Part shown: piece by piece, positions 57,275 through 64,000 of the stretch
Numbering within the stretch: the first letter of the stretch is position 1
Layout: every line of letters starts with the position of its first letter
Source of the DNA: Tubulanus polymorphus
Taxonomy: Eukaryota; Nemertea; Palaeonemertea; Tubulaniformes; Tubulanidae
Direction: 5' to 3'
NCBI RefSeq assembly: GCF_964204645.1
Contig: NC_134027.1
Span: 23,982,485-24,046,484 of the forward strand
Length of the DNA stretch: 64,000 bases
Position numbers and translations under genes: made by a program
Notes under the pieces: model-generated
The model's input: the letters and a program-made list of their open reading frames with translations, nothing else
Told to the model about the DNA's origin: nothing
The model's database searches: none

Positions 57275-57898
57275 GTTTTGAGATGAAAACAAGCGTACCT
57301 AGTACAAAATGTATAAGGCGAAATGGCAGGAAACGTATCGGTTGAGTAAGCATGAAGTTCCGTTGTGGAGGATTTCTCCCAAAGCCAGTCGGCGCCATCT
57401 AAAAAAAATTTAGAAAGATGGACGCTCCGCCTCAAAATGGTAATCCATCGTGCGAAGAGATATTACTGTGAATATGATTACTGGGTGCTTTTTAAAATTG
57501 TAGAGATAATTTCGTTACTCGCGATAATAACCGCGCAGCTTAGTAGTAGTGTTAGAGGTTTTGTGTATCATGGAGATTGGATTTAGAAACCGGGTTATTT
57601 GAATAGACCGCGGGCGTTGAATAAAAGTAGATGGCGCTATATTACGGTCACGTACAACAGGTTTGTAGGCTGCGATGTATTTTTCAATTTCCGAATCATT
57701 TGTTTGTACGTTAGTTTATGTGACTGTGTTGTCAAAATGAATTATTATCTAAGTAATTTGTCAGATATAAATCATTTACCAATAAGCATGTGATATCGAT
57801 AAATTTAGCTAAAATAGACGACAAAATCAAGAGACGACCAATGTGAGAATATAATCGTGAAAACCCGCTGCCTGAAACGTCGATTCACCGGGAGTGGC

Positions 57899-60800
57899 AT
57901 GGCTAAGGAAAGTCATCAGGATCTGGCAGCCGTGATCAAACAGGTTCACGCCGATCTTAGGAAATCTAATCGAAGAAGTAAGCCATTGAACTAAATTTCG
58001 GTTATTATTCAAAACGAAGCTCCGGATGCAGATTGTTGTTAAGGGTTCGTTAGCGCGAAGACGATCATGCTATTAGTATTAAGTTGAGCAAATTTAGAAT
58101 TGTCATCTAATTAAAAAAAAACGATTGAAAGTCACACGTCGACGTCTGTGATATGTTTAAGCTTTGCTTATTCCTTAAGGCGAATTTATCCTGTCAAATC
58201 AGATTTGATTTTCCTAATCATAATTTGCTAGTCACGTGTAATCTAATCAAATAAGATTTGCACAACAGGATGAATTTGACGCCTTGTTTCAAACGGCTGA
58301 CAAGAAAATACTGTCCCGGTTATTGAAATATTATTTCCGTTTCAGGTTTCTCTTTCAGTTTTGACATACATGTGAGTCTACCATCTTCAAATCGTATCAA
58401 ATCACCTCCGGGGGTGATTTGATGATTTGACAAATCGATATGAATTTGATGCCGTGTTAAATTGAAAAATTAGACCAGATCTAAAATGATTATGACAAGG
58501 ATAACAACGATTTTGCTTAAAATCAAATTTAATGTGACGTGATAAATTCGCCGTTAGTAATTTGTACTAACAGACTAGAGACACGTGGGTAAACTTGATA
58601 GTCTAATTGTTCGATGAAACGTTATGTAGTGATGAGATGAGATGTAATGTGATGTCACAAAAAATATTAATTAATTAGTAAACAATACTGAAATGTACAA
58701 CTTACATTTCTTTCCCATGATATATCTGAACATCAAATTTTGAAACTTTCCCTGGGAGGCCCAGGAGGCCCATCCTGTTAAAAATGAACCCGTCCGGGGC
58801 ATATTCCTTACACAACGGCCTGACTGGCTGGAAAGGCCATTCCGATGATGGCAAAAGTCTGTTCGCAAGATCATTAATGAGCCCTCCTTTCAAATTCCTG
58901 TTTACGGGCTTGCAAACTAAGGTTTGCCATCCTCGCCTCCCAGGGGTCTGGTTCGCTCCGGCGAACTCGCTTCGGGAAACGGCCTTAGTTTAGTAAGTTC
59001 GAAAACCCTTGACCGGTGAAATGCGTTGTATCGAACCGTATATATATTTTAGATCCCGGCAGCGCCGATGAAATCTGGAACGAACACGTCAAAGATGGGA
59101 CTAAGTTGAAGCGTTACGCTTTGGCCATGCTGAAATTAGCGACGACGTATTGGACTAAAAACCCTCTGACACGCATTGACTGGTGCAAGGACTATTGTAA
59201 CGAATACTTCTTCGGAGATGCGCTGCGAGTTGCTTTGGAAAAGGACGCAAAAAGGAAACAGTTTCGGCAACGTCGAGATTCGCCTACTGTTCAGTCGTTT
59301 CTGGCAGGCGTCTCGCCGCATTCAGAGGACGTCGTTCCTGTATTGTACGTATAAAAAATTCATCTCCGAAGAATAATATTCTTTAGTGGCCGATTCGGGT
59401 CACGTTGAGGAGGAAGAAATGCGTCACTCAATCTCCACCAGGAGAGAGTTACGCTTATGATCGTTATTGTGATCATCCTCGCTTGCCTGGGGTCCGGTAT
59501 CACTCCCACACTCGCTTCCACCAGCCCTCACGAAGCGTGATTTCATTACTGGCGCTGTTGCGCATGACGTCATATATCGATTTGTGAAATACTTCCTTGT
59601 TCGGTAAAACGTTCGCTGATTGGTCCATTTAACGGGAAAACCAACAGAAGTCTACTTTCGTTTGTTACGAGCGCTGTGATTGGTACGACCGGATTCTGGT
59701 CGGCTAGTAACGACTCCAACGACTCGTGGGGTCAAGGGGTTCGGGGAACAGCTTTAGCGTAGTGGGTTCGAATCCCTTGACGGGTGAAGATGTATTGTGA
59801 TTTGCATTACGTAACGAAGGTTCTTTTGTGAAGTCAGCATCGCTAATGGAATACGTTGTATTCTTATATCATATATTTTGCAGACATTTTACATTTACTC
59901 TGAATTCGACGTATCTCAAAAGGGACAGTGTGCATTATTAAATATTCGTTGTAAAATATATTTGCAGACAATATCCATTTACTGGTAAAGTTCGTCTGCT
60001 CGATGTCGGAAGTTGTTACAACGGGTTTCAAATATACGAGGAGTTCAGTGTGTTAGGACTCGATCTGCAGCCAGCTGAACAGGTACAGTAAACTTGGCCG
60101 GTGCCAATCTACATGATAATTTCAGTTAACACAAGTAAATGACAACAATTCCAATCACAACTTTGAAATGGTCTTCAGGTTGTTACTACGTTGATAAAAA
60201 ACTGATACCTTGTTTCTCATTTCTGCTGAGTTTAATAGTTGACTCCGCGGCGGCCTTTCCTTAAAATCGTGACTAAGATAACCATAACAGTCCTGGGCAG
60301 CTATAAAAATGGACTGATTACTAAATCTACAACAGTTTTCAAAAATTACACGGCTGATTCGGAGAAACATTTTATTTTAGCGTTAGGTCGTTGGTAGCGC
60401 ATAAATTGGAGAGGCGGGCAGGTGGTAAAATGATGTGATTTTTGGAAGCGTCAATAAACTTTCAATTAAGTGTTTTGTTTTCATTTCAGACCGACGTTCT
60501 ACAAGCCGACTTTCTAAAACTGAAAATTTCACCCCGCGGCGATGATTCGCGCGAAAGCGACCTCGAGTTCTCGGAATACCTGGCGTCGTTGGGGTCGCCG
60601 GTGCTCGAGTTGCGTGCGGGCGCGTTCGACGCGGTCGTCTTCTCGCTGCTGTTAGAATACCTGCCCAGTCCGCGACAACGACTGACCTGCTGTTTAAACG
60701 CGCGCCGTCTATTGTCGTTCAACGGACTGCTGTTGATCGTGACGCCCGATTCGAATCACGTCAACAAAAACTCGGCGATGATGAAAAGTTGGAAAACGGC

Positions 60801-61086
60801 GCTGGAATCGATCGGGTTCCGGCGCGAGAAATACGTCAAGTTGGAACACGTGCACGCGATGGCTTTCCGGAAGATAGACGACAGAGTTTCAGTCGACGAT
60901 GGAGTTGAAATATCCGACGAAGCTCTGTCGCAACTTCTGTTCATTCCTCAAGACAATAATTCGACCGCAAATGATGACGATGACGATGAAGGCGAATGTG
61001 GAACTGAGACTGGAGAGGAAACCTATGATTTCACCCTCGACGAAGAATTGCCAGGATTTGGATTCAATGAGGATGAGAATGGATGA
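57899..61086 (+). CDS. SAMTOR: SAMTOR / BMT2-type SAM-binding protein
   Basis: Four exons: 57899-57977, 59053-59344, 59968-60082 and 60490-61086; GT-AG, phases 1, 2 and 0, 360 residues. Exon 1 (MAKESHQDLAAVIKQVHADL) matches the short N-terminal helix of the family. Exon 2 has IWNEHVKDG and RIDWCKDYC. Exon 3 carries the SAM-binding LLDVGSCYNGF. Exon 4 has VVFSLLLEYLPSPRQR, GLLLIVTPDS and MMKSWKTALESIGFRR, then an acidic tail. In animals the protein (C7orf60) binds S-adenosylmethionine and controls GATOR1, and so TORC1; the yeast homolog Bmt2 methylates 25S rRNA. Length is a little below the human 405. Introns carry three MITEs. Cytosolic, single copy. Family call rests on motifs. Confidence 0.88.
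58179..58552. mobile_element. MITE in SAMTOR intron 1
   Basis: Ends GGCGAATTTATCCTGTC and its imperfect complement GACGTGATAAATTCGCC form inverted repeats of about 35 bp. The left part (58179-58284) is itself bounded by related inverted ends, so the element looks nested. No clear target duplication. Confidence 0.6.
58928..59023 (+). mobile_element. Deleted copy of the Mutator-like MITE
   Basis: Both ends are present (CATCCTCGCCTCCCAGGGG and CCCTTGACCGGTGAAATG), with the middle missing. No target duplication found. It ends 30 bp before SAMTOR exon 2. Confidence 0.6.
59474..59792 (+). mobile_element. Mutator-like MITE, copy III, with 9-bp target duplication
   Basis: TATTGTGAT flanks it directly at 59465-59473 and 59793-59801. 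Same family as 432-758 and 29060-29329. In SAMTOR intron 2. Confidence 0.85.
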
Positions 61087-61117
61087 GTTTAATTCGACTA
61101 TATAGTTTTACTTAAGA

Positions 61118-61123
61118 AATAAA
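61118..61123 (+). terminator. Poly(A) signal of SAMTOR
   Basis: AATAAA 32 bp after the stop codon. Between here and 61781 no gene is seen; the promoter of BOP1 is expected just upstream of 61781 and has no TATA box. Confidence 0.65.
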
Positions 61124-61780
61124 TTTTACCATCATCAATCTACTTTTGTAAAACGTCATGTTTTTTGTTCACTGACTTTGTTTTATTTTCGACTACTGTA
61201 AGAGAGGGGGCGGACGAAGACTAGAGCTGCCATTCATTGGACCATTGAACTTTAACCATTTAGATGAGTCATTTTAGAGCCCGTGATAGGCCACAGCTCC
61301 CAGTGTATCAACGGCTGGTCGCAACGAGGCATATTTTTCGTTCGGGCAACGGGCACTGGGTCCATCCATCCAGCGTTCGTTTCTTGATTTAACCATAGAC
61401 CAATTACGCGACATTGGAAAAAATTCAGTTTTTGAATTCAACCAAACTTAATTTTTGTTTTTTACCAATTCAACTCATCCATTCCAATGGCCCCAGTTTC
61501 GTCAAAAAGTTAAACTCAAATTTGATGAAAAAAATTGAGTTTTTTATTCATTTTCTGAAATTGATTTAGGAGTAGAATCTGTTCTGTGAGACCGGGCACC
61601 TGCCATATTGATTTCCCTTATGTGGTTATTCTTTTAATTATCGGTCTGCATTAGAATTTGCAATAACTTCGTTATTCACGAAAACTGAATCACAGTGGAG
61701 ATAATAAATTATTTGAATTCAATTGTTCCGACGTTTCGTATTCGAGTTTCAATCGTACTTTACCCACGTGGGTAAACAAG

Positions 61781-63818
61781 ATGGCGGCCTCCATGAAGCG
61801 AAAACACGATGTCGAAAACAATCGGCAATTATTATCGAAAGCTGTAAGTATCACCAGCTTGTTTTAGCCATAGGGAAAACTCGATCTTAAGGGGAGATAG
61901 TAATGTACCGATTAGTGATAATTTAATGTTCACTGTGAACCCAAGATCATCAGAAATTACATGAAATGTCATGTAATAAATCGAATTGAATTGACTGCAA
62001 AACAAAATGAAAAATTCGTCTGATTCAAGAATCTTTTATCGCATTCGAATTAGTGTGGGTTAACACTAAATGACTTATCAGAGGCCATGTACTGAATTAT
62101 CCGGGTCCAACTGCAGTCCAGGTCACCTTTTCACGGTGTAGTGTGCGGCTAGCATTTAGGCCTGATTACTAATTAGAGGTTAGGCCTACATAACCACTAG
62201 GGAGACCTATACATTTACTGACTAAAAAACTGCAGTCCTTGTGTCTAAAACTCCATTCCCTTTCCAATTAAATGCCTATGATAAACGGTAGTGCAGTGAT
62301 TGACCAAGCAGTCCGGTTAATATTATAGGCCTAAACACAATCCGGTTACTGACAAACTACTATCACTGGCAAACAAACTGCATTCTGTTTCTGGTTACTT
62401 GAATGAACTGCTGTCCGTTATTGACAATGCAAGGGTTGCAATTGGCTTACTGTCTAAACCACAGGTTATAATCAGACCTTGATACCGGTACCTTAGTGAG
62501 CTTAGGCCTAATTGAATGTCATATATACAATCATTTCAGGGTGACTTGTTTTTGAATGCTGCTAATGATGATGAAGACGATGAAGATTACGACGCTTCAG
62601 ATGACGAATCAGATAATGATACGACCGATTCGGAGGATAGCGTTTATTCCGATTTGGAGGAAGAAGAAGATGACAGCGATGATGAACAATCCGTTGACTC
62701 TTTTGACGTATGTTGTCGATTTTTTTTTCGTGGTTTCCCAAATTAATGGGCTAAAATGGCCACTTCGCCTTGCTAAACATCAGGGGCCAGTTGCTCAAAA
62801 GTTGGTTAAAGATAACCGGCCGTTGAATACCATAGTAATTTTAATTGTCACCATTTCAACTATCCACTGGTTAACTGTAACCAACTTTTGAGCAACCTGC
62901 CCCTGATGGTTAATTCTATTTTAGTAATAGATTGCATTCAAATTCCCATTCATCAGGCTTACTGTCTGCTACTGGAATGCCTCAATTTCTCTTCCAGACA
63001 TTTAATGTTTAAAATGCTAATGGTATAAAAATTTTGCTAAATTCAGGGGTTTTGTTTTTAGCGTATTTGCTGCTGACTCGTTGATTCTTTGAAAACTCAT
63101 CAAAATTTTGAAAAGTGATATTCAACGTCTTTGAAATTAAGAAACTAAGTGGGCCGAATGTCTTGGACTTAGGGAAAGCCATGAATGAAACAAGTTGTCA
63201 ATGTATTTCGGTAAATGACGATATTAAATGATTTTTCCTGGCCCACAGGAAAACTCGGGGAATTTCACAAATTTTACCAAAAACTCGAAAAAGTCAGGGA
63301 ATTCCGATAATGCTATTGACCACGTGTTTCTTTATCAGTACGTACCCGGGGGCTTACTCAATTAATTTCCAGTCAAGTTAACCCCCGGGTTAAAGATAAT
63401 ACCAGTCTATAAAACCGGGCCCGGGGGATTAGCAAATGGGCGGAAAATGACCGCCCTGTTTTTCTGGGACCGAATGTCATAATCGTCGTTTTAGGAGGTG
63501 AACGACAGCGACGTCGAAGATTTCGATATGAAGAAGTTGACGATCACGTCGACACCGGCCGCAGCCGGTCGTCGAAATAAAAACGACGTAAAGCCATCGA
63601 AAACAGTAGCGGATAATGACGCTAGCGCGACGAATGGTAAAAAGGGCAAAGGCAAAGGAAAACGGTCGACAACAGAGAAGGATAAGGCAGCAACCGGCGA
63701 GGTGAAGTTGGATAATCAACCGCCGAAGAAGATGGATAATGATGTTAACGATGATAACGATGATTTGAATAAGAATCCTGTCGTCGACGAGTATGAATTC
63801 GACACGTCAGATGAAGAG
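61781..63818 (+). CDS. BOP1: BOP1 ribosome-biogenesis factor, N-terminal exons
   Basis: Three exons: 61781-61843, 62540-62707 and 63495-63818, all phase 0, 185 codons, continuing past the window after donor GTAAGA. The start lies in AAGATGGCGGCC; a second ATG at 61793 is possible. The N-terminus (MAASMKRKHDVENN) is basic, then long acidic, low-complexity stretches (DDEDDEDYDASDDESDN), then a lysine-rich segment, then DEYEFDTSDEE. That last motif is the signature just before DIRNT in BOP1 proteins, which together with PES1 and WDR12 mature the 28S and 5.8S rRNAs in the nucleolus. The conserved BOP1NT domain and WD repeats would be beyond the window. The call rests on the motif and the acidic layout. 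Confidence 0.75.
62778..62908. mobile_element. Small MITE in BOP1 intron 2
   Basis: Inverted ends CATCAGGGGCCAGTTGCTCA and TGAGCAACCTGCCCCTGATG, 131 bp. Same family as 51291-51410. Non-coding. Confidence 0.75.
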
Positions 63819-64000
63819 GTAAGAGTTGTTTAAACTGCGTATCTGTTGCGATTTGTTGCGCCGTCCAAGACAACTTTTCCCGTGTTACGGGCAAATTGAT
63901 TTATTGCGAGGCGTTGCTGTGGTCAGCACTGAAAAACTGACGAAAATTTTAATCAACCATAGCAGATTTTAACTTGAGCTAGAAACTGTTTTACGTAGTT

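Noticed and set aside
62556-62891. 111-codon methionine-rich ORF in BOP1
   Set aside because: It is the shifted frame of the acidic GATGATGAA repeats of BOP1 exon 2.

Overview
The window is animal nuclear DNA. Genes have spliced exons with GT-AG borders and consistent phases, promoters carry TATA boxes, and the intergenic DNA is AT-rich and packed with LINE, Penelope-like and miniature inverted-repeat elements. An expanded family of divergent rhodopsin-type receptors, lineage-specific secreted cysteine-rich proteins and the mix of elements suggest a lophotrochozoan, perhaps a mollusc. The phylum is an inference. No prokaryotic or viral gene organisation was seen.

Layout. 1-2.8 kb: last two exons of a plus-strand secreted VWC-like gene. 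3.5-5.6 kb: 5'-truncated LINE with an intact reverse-transcriptase ORF. 6.4-8.2 kb: two-exon, membrane-anchored condensation-type acyltransferase. 8.03-28.2 kb: a 6.6-6.8 kb unit repeated three times in tandem, starting inside the last exon of the acyltransferase; each unit holds one complete three-exon VWC-like gene on the minus strand. 29.5-32.5 kb: ten-exon gene for a secreted protein with three MAM domains. 34.8-46.2 kb: nested segmental duplications carrying three closely related GPCRs and two short VWC-like genes. 46.5-47.9 kb: a dead signal-peptide exon and a GPCR pseudogene split by a Harbinger-like element. 49.1-50.2 kb: a fourth, divergent GPCR. 51.5-53.5 kb: another long VWC-like gene with a Penelope-like remnant in its first intron. 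56.5-57.3 kb: a short VWC-like remnant and an inverted orphan signal exon. 57.9-61.1 kb: SAMTOR/BMT2. 61.8 kb to the end: the first three coding exons of BOP1.

The central observation is a mobile cassette. A TATA box about 57 bp upstream of a start codon and a 70-nt signal-peptide exon ending in phase 1 (protein MYFAVLVCVVFAGVSEAA and variants) are shared by the long VWC-like genes, the short VWC-like genes and the MAM gene. These otherwise encode unrelated mature proteins. A 39-bp minisatellite lies upstream of the cassette in several copies, and a divergent TATA plus signal-peptide-like mini-ROF (mini-ORF) lies beyond it. The same blocks also carry GPCR genes. The window therefore looks like a fast-evolving array of secreted proteins that swap bodies behind a common promoter and signal exon, beside a small receptor family. 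Two conserved single-copy housekeeping genes (SAMTOR, a SAM sensor of the TORC1 pathway, and BOP1, a ribosome-biogenesis factor) flank the array on the right.

Exon borders were read by eye from splice consensus, reading frame and paralog comparison. Family names come from motif recognition, not from a database search.
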